Positions 40,991 through 50,545 of a stretch of DNA of 50,545 bases are shown here, piece by piece. A program made the translations under genes and the position numbers. This DNA comes from Corallococcus interemptor (GTDB lineage Bacteria; Myxococcota; Myxococcia; Myxococcales; Myxococcaceae). The stretch lies in assembly GCF_003668875.1 (NCBI RefSeq), contig NZ_RAWM01000055.1, positions 1 to 50,545 of the forward strand, in the 5' to 3' direction. Under the pieces are notes generated by a model. It saw nothing but the letters and a program-made list of their open reading frames with translations, was not told the DNA's origin and did not search any database. Position 1 is the first letter of the stretch. Every line of letters begins with the position of its first letter.

Positions 40991-42109
40991 CTACGCCTGC
41001 CGCGTGACGCTTCGGCGCGGCAGGTGCAGCAATCCTTCGCGGCGCAGCCACAGGGCCGCCGCCACCAGGGTCAGCAGCGTCGTGGGCATCCAGGCCGCCA
41101 CCGCGGGCGCCAGCCGCTCGGTGAGCACCAGCGTGCGGGACACCACCATCAGGCCCCACATCGCCACGGCGATGAGCAATCCCTCCACCACCGCCGCCGT
41201 CAGGTGTCCCCTTCGGTTCGTGCGCAGCGCCAGGCCCACCGCGAGGAGCGCCGCGGGCAGCCCCGCCAGCGGGTACGCGAAGCGGTTGTGCCACGCGAGC
41301 TGGAAGGCCTTCGTCGCGAGCCCCACCTCTTCTCGCGCAACAATCTGCTCGCCCAGCTCGCCCAGGCGCATCTGCTCCGGACGGCCCGGCCGGATGCGGA
41401 ACGTCGTCGCGCCCACGCCCAGCTCGTACTCCGCCGTGGGCCGCTGCGTCACCGACGTGCGCCCGTCCTCCGTGAACGTGCGCTCCACCACGTCCGTCAG
41501 CTCCCAGCGCGTGCCCTCCAACGAGCGCATCCGCCCCGCGTCCACCCGGCGCCGCAGCTTGAACTCCGGCGTCAGCGTGAAGATGGAGACGTTCTCGAAG
41601 CCCTCCTGCGGGTTGCCACCTCGCAGGAAGAAGATGGCGTCGCCCCGCCGGAACCACTGCTTCGGCGTGTAATACATCCGCCAGTCGCCCCAGCGGTTGA
41701 AGCGCTGCGTGGTGATTTCATCCACGCGCCGGCCCGCTCGCGCGGCCACCGTTTCGTCGAAGGCCACCAGCCCCACGCACGCCACCAGCGCGCACACGGC
41801 CACCGGCAGGTACAGCGCCGCCGGCCCGAAGGTGAGCGCCCGCAGCGCCGTGACCTCGCCCTTCTTGCGCAGCGCGGACACCGTGGTGCCCGCCGCCAGC
41901 AGCAGCGCCGCCGGCCCCAGCTGCTGCACCGTCACCAGCGCCTTGTAGCCGTAGAGCTTGAGCACATCGAGCACCCAGCCCTCACCGCCGTAGGCCTTCG
42001 CGCGGTCCACGAAGTCCACCACCAGGAACACCGCCACCACGCCCGCCAGGATGCCCAGCGTGTAGCGCACGTACAGGAGCACCACGTACCGGAACAGGGT
42101 GCCCTTCAT
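40991..42109 (-). CDS. lptG: LPS export permease LptG
   Basis: One of the two membrane subunits (YjgP/YjgQ family) of the Lpt ABC transporter that extracts LPS from the inner membrane. It has 372 residues: helices at the start (FRYVVLLYVRYTLGILAGVV), two more by residue 110, a periplasmic beta-jellyroll domain at about 130-280 (GGNPQEGFENVSIFTLTPEF) and three C-terminal helices (HNRFAYPLAGLPAALLAVGL). It is the second of the pair, overlapping lptF by four bases. Assignment as LptG versus LptF rests on gene order and the MKGTLFRYVVLLYVRYT start; ATPase and bridge genes are elsewhere. Confidence 0.88.
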   Translation of the reverse strand: MKGTLFRYVVLLYVRYTLGILAGVVAVFLVVDFVDRAKAYGGEGWVLDVLKLYGYKALVTVQQLGPAALLLAAGTTVSALRKKGEVTALRALTFGPAALYLPVAVCALVACVGLVAFDETVAARAGRRVDEITTQRFNRWGDWRMYYTPKQWFRRGDAIFFLRGGNPQEGFENVSIFTLTPEFKLRRRVDAGRMRSLEGTRWELTDVVERTFTEDGRTSVTQRPTAEYELGVGATTFRIRPGRPEQMRLGELGEQIVAREEVGLATKAFQLAWHNRFAYPLAGLPAALLAVGLALRTNRRGHLTAAVVEGLLIAVAMWGLMVVSRTLVLTERLAPAVAAWMPTTLLTLVAAALWLRREGLLHLPRRSVTRQA

Positions 42110-43218
42110 CGCACCGTCCCCGAACGCGTCACCCGGTACAGCGCGAACGCCCCCACCGCCATGAAGAGCACGTTCGCCAGCTGCCCCGCGAGCAGCACCG
42201 GCAGCTGCCCCTTCTGGCCCATCTGCTCGAAGGCGCGGCTCAGCAGGTAGTAGAGGACGTAGCCGCCCAGCGTCAGCAGGTAGCCCCACGCGCGGCCCGC
42301 CTGCCTGCGGCCAATGGCCAGCGGCGTGCCCAGCAGCGCGAACGCCACCGGCGCCACCGCGTTGCCCAGCCGGCTGTGCAGCGCCATCAGGAAGGGGCGA
42401 GGGTCCTCCCGGCGCTCCTCCGCGTCCTTCGCCGCCGCCACCAGCTCCACCGGCGTCAGCTCCTCCTTCGGCGAGCGGAACCGGTTGCGCCTCGACAGCG
42501 ACCCGCCCAGCCCCACGTTGATCTCCGCCTTCTCGAAGGCGACGACGCTCGCGTCCACCGAGGAGCGGTTGGCGCGGTGCACCTCGCCTTCCCTCAGTTC
42601 AATCCGCAGCGCCTCGCCCCGCTCGGACGTGCCCACGCTGCCCTTGTGCGCCAGCACCAACAGGGGCGAGCTGGGGTCTCGGTCGTCGTGCAGCAGCACG
42701 TTCGTCCACCCGCCGCCCTTGGGCGCCACCTTCTGCGCGTACAGCGTCAGGTCGCTCAGGTCCTCGTAGAAGACGCCGGACTTCACGTCGCCCGCGACGT
42801 TCTTCTGGATGACCTCGCCCACCAGGTCCTTCACGCCCGTGAGCCCCCACGGCTCCACCGTGGACGTGAGCAGCACCATGAACGCGCTCAGCGCGAGCCC
42901 CACGCCCAGCGGCGCGGCCAGGAGTTGCAGCGGGCTGATGCCCAGCGCCTGCAGCGACGTGAGCTCCCGGTCCTCGCCCAGCCGCCCCAGCCCCAGGAGG
43001 ATGGCCAGGAGGAACGCGATGGGCAGCGCCATCACCAGGAAGTGCGGCGCCAGGTACGCGATGAGCCGGCCCAGATCGCCCAGCGTCACCGCCGAGCCCA
43101 GGAGCACGTCCGTGCCGCGCAGGAACTGCATCACGAACAGCAGCAGGAACATGAACGCCACCCAGACACCCAGGGGGACGAGCAGCTCCTTGAGCAGATA
43201 GCGCGCCAGCAGCTTCAC
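42106..43218 (-). CDS. lptF: LPS export permease LptF
   Basis: The 370-residue partner subunit of the same transporter. The N-terminal MKLLARYLLKELLVPLGVW and the block EDRELTSLQALGISPLQLLAAPL are typical of the family, as is the C-terminal LHSRLGNAVAPVAFALLGTPLAI with Arg-rich cytoplasmic turn GRRQAGRAWGY. Six helices flank a periplasmic jellyroll domain. The GTG start overlaps the purD stop by four bases, and its stop overlaps the lptG start, so expression is coupled to purine biosynthesis genes. Confidence 0.88.
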   Translation of the reverse strand: MKLLARYLLKELLVPLGVWVAFMFLLLFVMQFLRGTDVLLGSAVTLGDLGRLIAYLAPHFLVMALPIAFLLAILLGLGRLGEDRELTSLQALGISPLQLLAAPLGVGLALSAFMVLLTSTVEPWGLTGVKDLVGEVIQKNVAGDVKSGVFYEDLSDLTLYAQKVAPKGGGWTNVLLHDDRDPSSPLLVLAHKGSVGTSERGEALRIELREGEVHRANRSSVDASVVAFEKAEINVGLGGSLSRRNRFRSPKEELTPVELVAAAKDAEERREDPRPFLMALHSRLGNAVAPVAFALLGTPLAIGRRQAGRAWGYLLTLGGYVLYYLLSRAFEQMGQKGQLPVLLAGQLANVLFMAVGAFALYRVTRSGTVR

Positions 43219-44474
43219 GACCGCGCCCGCAGCCCCCGCGCGCCAATGTCCCGGCGGAAGTGCTTGCCCTCGAAGCGCACGGCGTCCGCCGCCGCCAGGG
43301 CCCGCTCACGCGCCGTGGCCAGCGTGTCGCCGCGCGCGCACACCGTCAGCACCCGGCCTCCCGCCGTCACCAGCGCGCCGTCCTGCTTCGCCACGCCCGC
43401 CAGGAACACGGGCGCGTTCGGCGCCACCGCGTCCAGTCCTTCGATGCGCGCGCCCTTCTTCGGCGCGTCCGGATAGCCCTCCGCCGCCAGCACCACGCCC
43501 ACCGACGCGCCCGGGAACTGCTTCAGCGGCCTGGGCTCCAGCGTCCCCTTCGCGCACGCCTCCATCAGCGGCAGCAGGTCCTCGTCCACCTGCATCATCA
43601 GGACCTGCGTCTCCGGGTCCCCGAAGCGCGCGTTGAACTCCAGCACCTTGGGGCCGGACGCCGTGAGCATCAGCCCCGCGTACAGCACCCCGCGCAGCGG
43701 CGTGCCGCGCTTCTTGAGCACCGCCAGCGTGGGCGCGATGACCTGCTCGCCCACCTTCGCCAGCTGCTCCGGCGTGAGGAACGGCGCCGGGCAGTACGCG
43801 CCCATGCCGCCGGTGTTGGGGCCCGTGTCGCCCTCACCCACGCGCTTGTGGTCCTGCGACAGCGGCAGCAGCACGTAGCGCTCGCCGTCGCACAGGGCCA
43901 TCAGGGACACCTCTTCGCCCTCCAGCAGCTCCTCCAGCACCATCTGCTGGCCCGCCTGCCCCATCTGGGCCACGGCGCGCACCGCGTCGCGCGCGGCCTT
44001 CGCGTCCGGCGCGACGATGACGCCCTTGCCCGCGGCCAGGCCGTCCGCCTTCACCACGATGCGGCCCTGGGCGACGGCGTACGCTTCGGCTTCCGCCGCG
44101 TCGGTGAAGACGCGGAAGGCCGCGGTGGGCACGCCGGCCTCCGCCATGACCTCCTTGGCGAACGCCTTGGAGCCCTCGATGCGCGCGGCCGCGGCGACGG
44201 GGCCGAAGCACGGGATGTCCACCTGCGCCAGCGCGTCCGCGACGCCCGCGACCAGCGGCGCCTCCGGGCCCACCACCACCAGGTCCACGCGCTCGCGGCG
44301 CGCCAGCGACACCACCGCCTCCGGCGAATCCGCCTGAAGCGGCACGTTGGTGCCCCAGCGCGCCGTGCCCGGATTGCCCGGGCCGACCAGGAGCCGCGAC
44401 AGACGAGGACTCTGGGCCAGCTTCCACGCGAGCGCGTGCTCACGGCCGCCCGACCCCAGCAACAGGACCTTCAC
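43215..44474 (-). CDS. purD: phosphoribosylamine-glycine ligase
   Basis: Second step of purine biosynthesis: joins glycine to phosphoribosylamine with ATP. The 419-residue protein opens with KVLLLGSGGREHALAWKLAQS, the family N-terminus, and has the ATP-grasp segments GRIVVKADGLAAGKGVIV and EELLEGEEVSLMALCDG, then HKRVGEGDTGPNTGGMGAYCPAP and LEFNARFGDPETQ (metal site). Length is normal. GTG start, one base after the TPR gene stop; the end overlaps lptF. It lies in the same operon as purH. Confidence 0.95.
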   Translation of the reverse strand: MKVLLLGSGGREHALAWKLAQSPRLSRLLVGPGNPGTARWGTNVPLQADSPEAVVSLARRERVDLVVVGPEAPLVAGVADALAQVDIPCFGPVAAAARIEGSKAFAKEVMAEAGVPTAAFRVFTDAAEAEAYAVAQGRIVVKADGLAAGKGVIVAPDAKAARDAVRAVAQMGQAGQQMVLEELLEGEEVSLMALCDGERYVLLPLSQDHKRVGEGDTGPNTGGMGAYCPAPFLTPEQLAKVGEQVIAPTLAVLKKRGTPLRGVLYAGLMLTASGPKVLEFNARFGDPETQVLMMQVDEDLLPLMEACAKGTLEPRPLKQFPGASVGVVLAAEGYPDAPKKGARIEGLDAVAPNAPVFLAGVAKQDGALVTAGGRVLTVCARGDTLATARERALAAADAVRFEGKHFRRDIGARGLRARS

Positions 44475-44475
44475 G

Positions 44476-47403
44476 TCAACCTCGCTCGTCGAGTTTGAAG
44501 AGCAGCTTCTTCGCCGGGAAGTAGGACGGGTCCAACCCCACCACCTTCTCCAGCACCGCGCGCGCCTCCTTCGGCTTCGACGTCACCAGCAGCTCCGCCA
44601 GCTTCGTCTGCGCGGACAGCATCTTCGGCGCCACGTCCAACGCGGACTGCAACGTGCGCATGGCCCCCGCCACGTCCCTGCCCGCGGCCTGCGCGAGCCC
44701 CAGCGACAGGCGCGCCACCGGCAGCCCCCGCTCCAGGCCCACCGCGCGCTGCGCGAGGCTGAGCGCTTGCGGCCCATTCGTGTCCAGCGCGATGAGCGCC
44801 CGGTACGCCTGCGCGGCGCCGCTGTTCGCGTTCACGTCCACCACGGACTGCAGCAGCCGCTCCGCGGTCGGATGGTCCCCCTGGTGGAAGCGCACCAGGG
44901 CCTCGTACAGCAGGGGCTGCACGTCCTCCGGACGGTCGCCCAGGGACTTCACCACGTTCTCCACGCCCACCAGCGTGTCGCCCGGCCGCAGCCAGAAGCG
45001 CGTCAGCGCGGGCCGGGGCGCCAGCCGCAGCGGATCCCACTCGCGCGCCTCCAGCACCGGGTAGAACAGGCGGAAGGCCTCGTCGCGCTTCTTCGCGCTC
45101 GCCGCCGCCACGCCCTCCAGGAGCTTCGCGTCCAGGCGGCGGTCGTCCAGCCGCACCGCCTGCTGGAAGCGCTCCTGCGCGCCGCCCGCGTCGCCCTCCA
45201 GGAGGAGCATCCGCCCCTCCAGCACCTTCTCCAGCGCCGCGTCCTCCAGCCGGCCCTGGAAGCCCTTCAGGTGCTCGCGGGCCACGGCCGCGTCCTTCTG
45301 CGCCAGCGCCACCAGGAACCACTGCAGGTGGGCCTCCGGCAGCGCGGGCACCGCCTTCAGCGCCTGCGTCGCCGCCTCCACCGCGCCGGCGTCGTTGCCC
45401 GCCGTGCGCTCCGCCGCGGCCAGGTGGCTGTACATCTCCGACGCGTCGCGCGGACCGTAGCGGGACGCGTTCTTCGTCAGGGCCCTCAGGGAGCGCACGG
45501 CCTCGCGCGCGTTGCCCTCCGCCTGGTAGCGCAGCACCGCCAGCGCCAGGGTGGCGCGCACGTCGCCCGCCTTCGCCTTCAGCCGGTCCTCGTACAGCTT
45601 GCGCGCGCGGCCGGTCTCCCCCACCTCGACGTAGATGCGGGCGGCGGCCTCCAGGCTGTTCCAGTCCTGGGGGTCCAGCCGCATGCGCTGGTTGAGCTGC
45701 TTCAGCGCCTGGCCGTACTGGCCGGCCTGCTCGTGCGCGAGCGCGCTGTAGTAGTCCACGCGCTTGAGGCCGGGCGCCAGCTTGCGGGCGGCGTCGAACT
45801 CCTGGTTCGCCAGCTCGCGCGACGTGGCCACCTGCGCGCGCCCCAGCACCAGGTGCGCCTCCGCCTTGTAGGCGTCCGCGGCGCCCGGCTGGGACAGCAC
45901 CTCCGTCGCCAGCCGTGACGCCTCCTCCAGGTTGCCGGGCTGGCGCGAGCGCGCCAGCAGCAGGTTCGCGTGCGCGACGAGCAGCGCGGGCGTCTCTCCG
46001 TCGGTGCGCTGCGCGGCCTGGAGGAGCTCGCGCGCCTCCTGGAAGGAGTTGTCGTCCATGCCCGGACCGCGCCCGAGCGCCAGCGCCTGCACGTACCCGG
46101 CGATGGCGTCCGTGCTGCGCGGGTCCAGCAGGAGCGCCTGCTGGAAGGACTCCTCGGCCTCCGTGTACGCGATGCGCTGGTCCAGCCCGAGCTGCTTCTG
46201 GCCGGCAGCCAGGTGCTCCGCGCTGGTGCCCTCCAGCTCCAGGAACTGGAGCTTCCAGCGGCCCACCGCGGCCAGGACCTCCGGAGGCACCGGGGCCGGA
46301 GCGGCGGGCTTCGCCTCCCGCAGGCGCTGCTCCTCCTGGGGCTTGTGCACGAGGAAGTAGTAGCCCGCACCGCCGGCCCCGAGGACCGCCAGCGCCAGCA
46401 GGCCCACGACTCCCGCCCGGCTGCCACCACCGCTTCCGCCACGCTGCGCGCTGCGGACCGGCGCGGCCGTGATGTGCGACGTGCGCGCGGGCTTCACCGA
46501 GCTCACGCGCGAGTCCGGCGACAGCGCCGCGCCCCCGTCCGTCCGGAACTCTTCACCGGACGCGCTGGGGTCCAGCCCGCTCATCACCGGCAGCTCCACC
46601 GAGCCGCCGCCGGACGCGGGCGCCGCCACCTCCGGCGCCACCATCACGGTGGACTCGCGGGGGAACGCGGCCTCGCGCTGCTTGCAGTCCTCGCAGATGC
46701 CCATCGCCTGATCGAAGGCGTCCGCCAGGGCCTTGCCGCACGAGCGGCAATGGGTGTGCACCTCCGGCTTCGGGAGGACCTGCGCGGGGGGCCGGGCGGA
46801 CATGCGGCCCAGCGACACCGCTCCGGCGGGAGCCGGGGAGGCCTTCGCGGACGGCGGCGCGGCTTCCGGCTCCAGGCCTCCGGGCGGCGGGCCCAGGAAG
46901 TCGAGCAGTGGATCCGCCGCGGCGGACGCGGGCGTCGATGGAGCTGAGGGAGCTGAGGGAACCGCGGGAGCGGCCACCCCGGGCGCGTCCGGCACCGGCG
47001 GGCCGGGCTTCGCGGCGGGCGCGGCCCTGGGCGCGGGCTTCGGCGCGGCCCTGGGCTCGGACGCGGGAGGCGCGGATGACGGGCCCAGGTCCGCGAACGG
47101 GTCCACGCTCCCGGGCGGGCCCAGCTCCGGCATCTCGCCGAAGTCCCCGAAGAGGTCCGACTTCGAAGCCGCCTTCGCGGGGGCGGGCGCGGCGGCCGGA
47201 TTGCTCCGGGGCTCACGCGCGACCGGCGGCGCGGGTGTGGGCACGGCCCCTTCAGGGGGAGCCGTCACGGACGCGGCGGACGCCTCCCGCTTCACGAGCT
47301 GGAGGTGACGGCAGCGGGGACACTGCGCGCGGACGCCCTTGGGCGTGATCAACCGATCGTCGATCGCGTAGGCCGCCGCGCATTTCTGGCAGACGATGCG
47401 CAT
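44476..47403 (-). CDS. zinc-ribbon (MJ0042-type) TPR membrane protein in the purine operon
   Basis: A 975-residue protein of a type common in myxobacteria. Residues 1-40 hold an MJ0042 zinc ribbon (Cys5, Cys8, Cys28, Cys31), about 50-200 are Pro/Ala-rich, a second four-Cys zinc motif (CRSCGKALADAFDQAMGICEDC) lies near 217-240, one membrane helix (VGLLALAVLGAGGAGYYFLV) is at about 332-352, and TPR repeats run to the end (AYTEAEESFQQALLLDPRS, ALAHEQAGQYGQALKQLNQR). The N-terminus is cytosolic and the TPR part is likely periplasmic. It sits four bases after purH and one base before purD, an odd place for such a protein; its role is unknown. Confidence 0.85.
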   Translation of the reverse strand: MRIVCQKCAAAYAIDDRLITPKGVRAQCPRCRHLQLVKREASAASVTAPPEGAVPTPAPPVAREPRSNPAAAPAPAKAASKSDLFGDFGEMPELGPPGSVDPFADLGPSSAPPASEPRAAPKPAPRAAPAAKPGPPVPDAPGVAAPAVPSAPSAPSTPASAAADPLLDFLGPPPGGLEPEAAPPSAKASPAPAGAVSLGRMSARPPAQVLPKPEVHTHCRSCGKALADAFDQAMGICEDCKQREAAFPRESTVMVAPEVAAPASGGGSVELPVMSGLDPSASGEEFRTDGGAALSPDSRVSSVKPARTSHITAAPVRSAQRGGSGGGSRAGVVGLLALAVLGAGGAGYYFLVHKPQEEQRLREAKPAAPAPVPPEVLAAVGRWKLQFLELEGTSAEHLAAGQKQLGLDQRIAYTEAEESFQQALLLDPRSTDAIAGYVQALALGRGPGMDDNSFQEARELLQAAQRTDGETPALLVAHANLLLARSRQPGNLEEASRLATEVLSQPGAADAYKAEAHLVLGRAQVATSRELANQEFDAARKLAPGLKRVDYYSALAHEQAGQYGQALKQLNQRMRLDPQDWNSLEAAARIYVEVGETGRARKLYEDRLKAKAGDVRATLALAVLRYQAEGNAREAVRSLRALTKNASRYGPRDASEMYSHLAAAERTAGNDAGAVEAATQALKAVPALPEAHLQWFLVALAQKDAAVAREHLKGFQGRLEDAALEKVLEGRMLLLEGDAGGAQERFQQAVRLDDRRLDAKLLEGVAAASAKKRDEAFRLFYPVLEAREWDPLRLAPRPALTRFWLRPGDTLVGVENVVKSLGDRPEDVQPLLYEALVRFHQGDHPTAERLLQSVVDVNANSGAAQAYRALIALDTNGPQALSLAQRAVGLERGLPVARLSLGLAQAAGRDVAGAMRTLQSALDVAPKMLSAQTKLAELLVTSKPKEARAVLEKVVGLDPSYFPAKKLLFKLDERG

Positions 47404-47407
47404 GAAG

Positions 47408-48952
47408 TTAGTGGCGGAAGTGTCGCACTCCCGTCACCACCATGGCCATCCCATGTTCGTCCGCGGCGGCGATCACCTCCGCGTCCCGGACGGAACCGCC
47501 CGGCTGGATGACCGCCGTCGCCCCCGCCCGGGCCGCCTCGTCCAGCCCGTCCCGGAAGGGGAAGAAGGCATCCGAGGCCACGGCGCTGCCCTTGAGGGCC
47601 TCGCCACCTCGCGTCATGGCGATGCGCACGGAGTCCACCCGGTTCGTCTGCCCGCCGCCCTGGGCCAGGAGCTGGGAGGGCGCCGCGAAGACGATGGCGT
47701 TGCTCTTCACGTGCTTGCACACCTTCCAGGCGAAGCGCAGGGCCCGCTCCTCCTCCGGCGTGGGGGCGCGCTTGGAGACCACCTTCCACTCCAGGGGCGG
47801 CTCCACCGCGTCGCGGTCCATCAGCAGCATGCCGCCGGACACGCTGCGCGCGTCCACCTGGGGCCGGGGCGCCGCCGCGGGGGACGCCAGCGCGGGGCCC
47901 GCCTCCAAAAGGCGCAGGTTCTTCTTGCCCGCCAGCACCTGGAGCGCCGCCGCCGAGTACGACGGCGCGATGACCGCCTCCAGGAACGTCTCCGCCATGG
48001 CCCTCGCCGTGGCCTCGTCCACCTCGCGGTTGAAGGCGACGATGCCGCCAAAGGCGCTCACCTCGTCCACCGCGCGGGCGGTGCGGTAGGCCTTCTCCAG
48101 CGCGTCATCCACCGCCACGCCGCACGGGGTGTTGTGCTTGATGACCACCGCGCAGGGCTTCTCCGGGAACTCCAGGACGAGCCCCAGGGCCGCGTCCAGG
48201 TCCAGGATGTTGTTGTACGAGAGCTCCTTGCCCTGGAGCACCTTGGCGAAGGCGACGGACGGCTCCTTCGGGGCGGCGTATTCCTTGTAGAAGGCGCCGC
48301 GCTGGTGCGGGTTCTCCCCGTAGCGCAGCCCCTGCACCTTGCGGAACGCGAGCGACAGCTCCTCCGGAAAGGGCTCCTGGGCCTCGCCGGACAGCCACCC
48401 GGAGATGGACGCGTCGTAGGCCGCCGTGTGCGCGAACGCCTTGCGCATCAGCCGGCGCCGCGTCTCCAGGCCCACGCCCTTCTGGCCCTCAATCTCCGCG
48501 AGCACCGGCGCGTAGTCGTCCGGGTCCACCACGATGGCCACGTGCTGGAAGTTCTTCGCGGACGCGCGGACCATCGCCGGCCCGCCGATGTCGATGTTCT
48601 CGATGACGTCGTCCTCGCCCGCGCCGGACGCCACCGTCTGGCGGAACGGGTAGAGGTTCACCACCACCAGCGAGATGGGCTCGATGTGGTTGGCCGCCAT
48701 CTCCGCCTTGTCGCTGTCCAGGTTGGGCCGGCCGAGGATGCCGCCGTGGATGCGGGGGTGGAGCGTCTTCACGCGGCCGCCGAGGATTTCGGGGCTCTGC
48801 GTGTGCTCGGAGACCTGGGTGGCGGGGATGCCCGCGGCCTTCAGGGCCTCCAGGGTGCCGCCCGTGGAGAGCAGCCGGTAACCCAGCCGCACCAGGCCCT
48901 GGGCAAAGGGGACCAGACCGCGCTTGTCGGAAACGCTCAGGAGAGCCAGCAC
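47408..48952 (-). CDS. purH: bifunctional AICAR transformylase/IMP cyclohydrolase
   Basis: Catalyses the last two steps to IMP. The 514-residue protein opens with [19 protein letters not shown] and [15 protein letters not shown] (cyclohydrolase, MGS-like domain, residues 1-190). The transformylase half has [18 protein letters not shown], the KHNTPCGVA active-site loop and [15 protein letters not shown], and it ends at GVRHFRH as usual. GTG 48952 is the only start in the right place. It is the first gene of the five-gene operon and has a good sigma-70 promoter 33 to 61 bases upstream. Confidence 0.96.
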   Translation of the reverse strand: MLALLSVSDKRGLVPFAQGLVRLGYRLLSTGGTLEALKAAGIPATQVSEHTQSPEILGGRVKTLHPRIHGGILGRPNLDSDKAEMAANHIEPISLVVVNLYPFRQTVASGAGEDDVIENIDIGGPAMVRASAKNFQHVAIVVDPDDYAPVLAEIEGQKGVGLETRRRLMRKAFAHTAAYDASISGWLSGEAQEPFPEELSLAFRKVQGLRYGENPHQRGAFYKEYAAPKEPSVAFAKVLQGKELSYNNILDLDAALGLVLEFPEKPCAVVIKHNTPCGVAVDDALEKAYRTARAVDEVSAFGGIVAFNREVDEATARAMAETFLEAVIAPSYSAAALQVLAGKKNLRLLEAGPALASPAAAPRPQVDARSVSGGMLLMDRDAVEPPLEWKVVSKRAPTPEEERALRFAWKVCKHVKSNAIVFAAPSQLLAQGGGQTNRVDSVRIAMTRGGEALKGSAVASDAFFPFRDGLDEAARAGATAVIQPGGSVRDAEVIAAADEHGMAMVVTGVRHFRH

Positions 48953-48984
48953 GTGTGCGCCTCGCTATGGGTGGGGTGGCGCGG

Positions 48985-49013
48985 GTCCTAGCAACCACCC
49001 CCTGGGGTGTCAA
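48985..49013 (-). promoter_or_regulatory. sigma-70-type promoter of the purH operon
   Basis: Read on the minus strand: TTGACA (49013-49008), a 17-bp spacer and TAGGAC (48990-48985). The -35 is consensus and the spacing ideal. Predicted start near 48978, giving a leader of about 25 bases before the purH GTG. No purine riboswitch fits in such a short leader. Confidence 0.65.
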
Positions 49014-49059
49014 CGCAACACGTCACCCCAGGCCCGGAAGCGGAACAGTGCGCTGCCCT

Positions 49060-49551
<492 letters not shown>

Positions 49552-49608
49552 GTGTCGTCCTCCAGATGCGTGGAGTCTACCCGGTTCAACAGGACCCTGG
49601 GGGGCATC

Positions 49609-50133
49609 CTATTGTGGCCGGAGCGTTTCGTCTTCACGCGCCGTGACGGCGCTGCCCAACCGGGCGACATCGCGGACCAGATCCTGCGCCCGTTGCCTGA
49701 GCGTTGCCAACTGGGCTTCGAGTGACCTCCTGCGTTCTCCTCCCAGGGGCCGTCCTCCCAGCTCCTCCTGGAACCCGTCCAGCACCTCCGACAGGTCCCT
49801 CTGGAGCTGGTCGATGTGGTTGCGGTGGAACACGAAGGAGCGGCGGATGTCCTCCAGGGTGTGTCCTTCGGCCATCATCTTCTTGATGACGTTGATGCGC
49901 CGCACCGCTTCCACCGGGTAGAGCCCCAGGCTGCCCTGGTGCTTCCCCTTGCGGCCCACGCGGCGGCTGCGGGGAAGCAGCCCGGCCTGGACGTACTTCC
50001 GGAACGTCGCCTCCGAGAGCCTCACGCCCCGGGGCCGGAAGATTTCCAGGATCGCGTTCGCGGGCAGGCCGCCCGCGTTCTCTCGCTCGATTCGCTCAAG
50101 TTCCTCGGGCGCGAGCAGGTCCATCGATTCCAT
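49609..50133 (-). CDS. MerR-type transcriptional regulator
   Basis: A 174-residue regulator from ATG 50133 (50124 is an equally possible start; neither has a strong ribosome site). A winged helix of MerR type spans about residues 20-90: FRPRGVRLSEATFRKYVQAGLLPRSR (split at RKYV), then GLYPVEAVRRINVIKKMMAEGHTLEDIR. A coiled-coil dimerisation helix follows (IDQLQRDLSEVLDGFQEELGG), and it ends in a polar helix. There is no cysteine for metal sensing, so its signal is unknown. It lies 57 bases upstream of the sigma-like gene on the same strand and may be cotranscribed with it. Confidence 0.85.
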   Translation of the reverse strand: MESMDLLAPEELERIERENAGGLPANAILEIFRPRGVRLSEATFRKYVQAGLLPRSRRVGRKGKHQGSLGLYPVEAVRRINVIKKMMAEGHTLEDIRRSFVFHRNHIDQLQRDLSEVLDGFQEELGGRPLGGERRRSLEAQLATLRQRAQDLVRDVARLGSAVTAREDETLRPQ

Positions 50134-50285
50134 TGAATAGAGGCTACTGAATGGATGGCATAGGTGCCAGATTCGCGCGTCACTCGTCAAGGAGGACGAG
50201 CAGGCGTGCAGGCGGACGTCGGCCGGCCGACGCTCAGCGCCGGCGGCCGGGGGCTTCAGGGGATGCAGGGGCTACCGGGGGGGCG

Positions 50286-50545
50286 TCAGCGGCCGCGAGG
50301 CGCGCGGAACTCCTGCGTCACGGTCTCGTTGGCGGGGACGACGACGGTGTACGTCTTCTTGCCAGACGGGTGATGGAACGACAGGGTGTAGGTGCCGGCC
50401 GGGACCTTGTAGGTCGCGCGGCCCTGCACGTCCCCCAGCCGCTTCTCGCCCAGGAAGACGGTGGCGTAGGGGTTGGCCTTCACCTGCAGCGTGCCCATGG
50501 CCTTCGCCGGGTCCTCGGTGGGCGGAGCCGTGGCGGGGTCCGCCC
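50286..50545 (-). CDS. PEGA-like domain protein, C-terminal part, cut by window edge
   Basis: The frame is open to the right edge of the window, so the start is missing. The last 70 residues contain GTLQVKANPYATVFLGEKRLG, then GRATYKVPAGTYTLSFHHPSG and VVVPANETVTQEF, the pattern of a PEGA domain (a surface or lipid-linked beta domain found at the end of many myxobacterial serine/threonine kinases and TPR proteins). The sequence before it is Pro/Ala/Asp-rich, a typical linker. It ends PRGR with TGA-like stop at 50286. Confidence 0.7.
   Translation of the reverse strand, partial: ADPATAPPTEDPAKAMGTLQVKANPYATVFLGEKRLGDVQGRATYKVPAGTYTLSFHHPSGKKTYTVVVPANETVTQEFRAPRGR

Noticed and set aside
49552-49608. 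Promoter TTGAAC-N17-TCTGGA before the sigma-like gene
   Set aside because: The -10 overlaps the ribosome site and is poor; cotranscription with the MerR gene is as likely.

Overview
The window is a high-GC chromosome segment from a myxobacterium, most likely a Corallococcus/Myxococcus relative. This rests on codon bias, many short secreted lipoproteins, dense TPR proteins, class II ribonucleotide reductase, and a Wzx/Wzy-type polysaccharide locus with an EpsZ-like initiating transferase. I see no tRNA, rRNA, CRISPR array or transposase.

Layout. (1) 179-5532, plus strand: a metal (probably zinc) ABC uptake operon with a His/Cys-rich small membrane protein, an outer-membrane barrel, the ZnuA-ZnuC-ZnuB transporter and a His-bearing lipoprotein. 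An isochorismatase-fold hydrolase converges on it. (2) 6154-10477: a phage-derived element of about 4.1 kb. It sits at the 3' end of a TPR gene (10286-12028, minus) and is bounded by two identical 45-bp copies of an internal stretch of that gene. The original 3' end was displaced intact to 6154-6342 and the element supplies a diverged but in-frame replacement. Inside are small membrane-anchored coiled-coil proteins, two small antisense genes and a tail-fibre-like pseudogene with several frameshifts; no integrase is present. (3) 10286-14287, minus: a five-gene cluster of the TPR protein, two unknown proteins, a His/Asp-tailed lipoprotein and a second His/Cys membrane protein that resembles the first gene of the window. 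(4) 14441-20536: an ATP-grasp-like protein, a Bax inhibitor-1 family protein, a thioredoxin-like 2Fe-2S ferredoxin and nrdJ, whose upstream region holds two NrdR-like boxes exactly 31 bp apart and a good sigma-70 promoter.

(5) 20550-28744: a polysaccharide locus with two divergent GT4 glycosyltransferases, an EpsZ/WcaJ-type initiating transferase and a 1307-residue protein that begins with an MshEN/PilB-N domain and ends with a GAF-like region. (6) 28786-37343: secreted and envelope genes: patatin phospholipase, two Cys-rich lipoproteins, a GNAT acetyltransferase, a DUF3472-like lipoprotein, an O-antigen ligase/polymerase and a DHA2-type MFS exporter. (7) 37452-40984: phosphoketolase and acetate kinase, translationally coupled, forming an acetyl-phosphate/ATP shunt. 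(8) 48952 down to 40991, minus: one tight operon purH - zinc-ribbon TPR protein - purD - lptF - lptG, with a clear promoter before purH. (9) 49060-50545, minus: a sigma region-4-like regulator with four cysteines, a MerR-type regulator and the end of a PEGA-like protein cut by the window edge.

All start sites were chosen by reading for ribosome binding sites, signal peptides and family N-termini; they are inferences. Long open frames opposite or across these genes are treated as GC-driven shadows.
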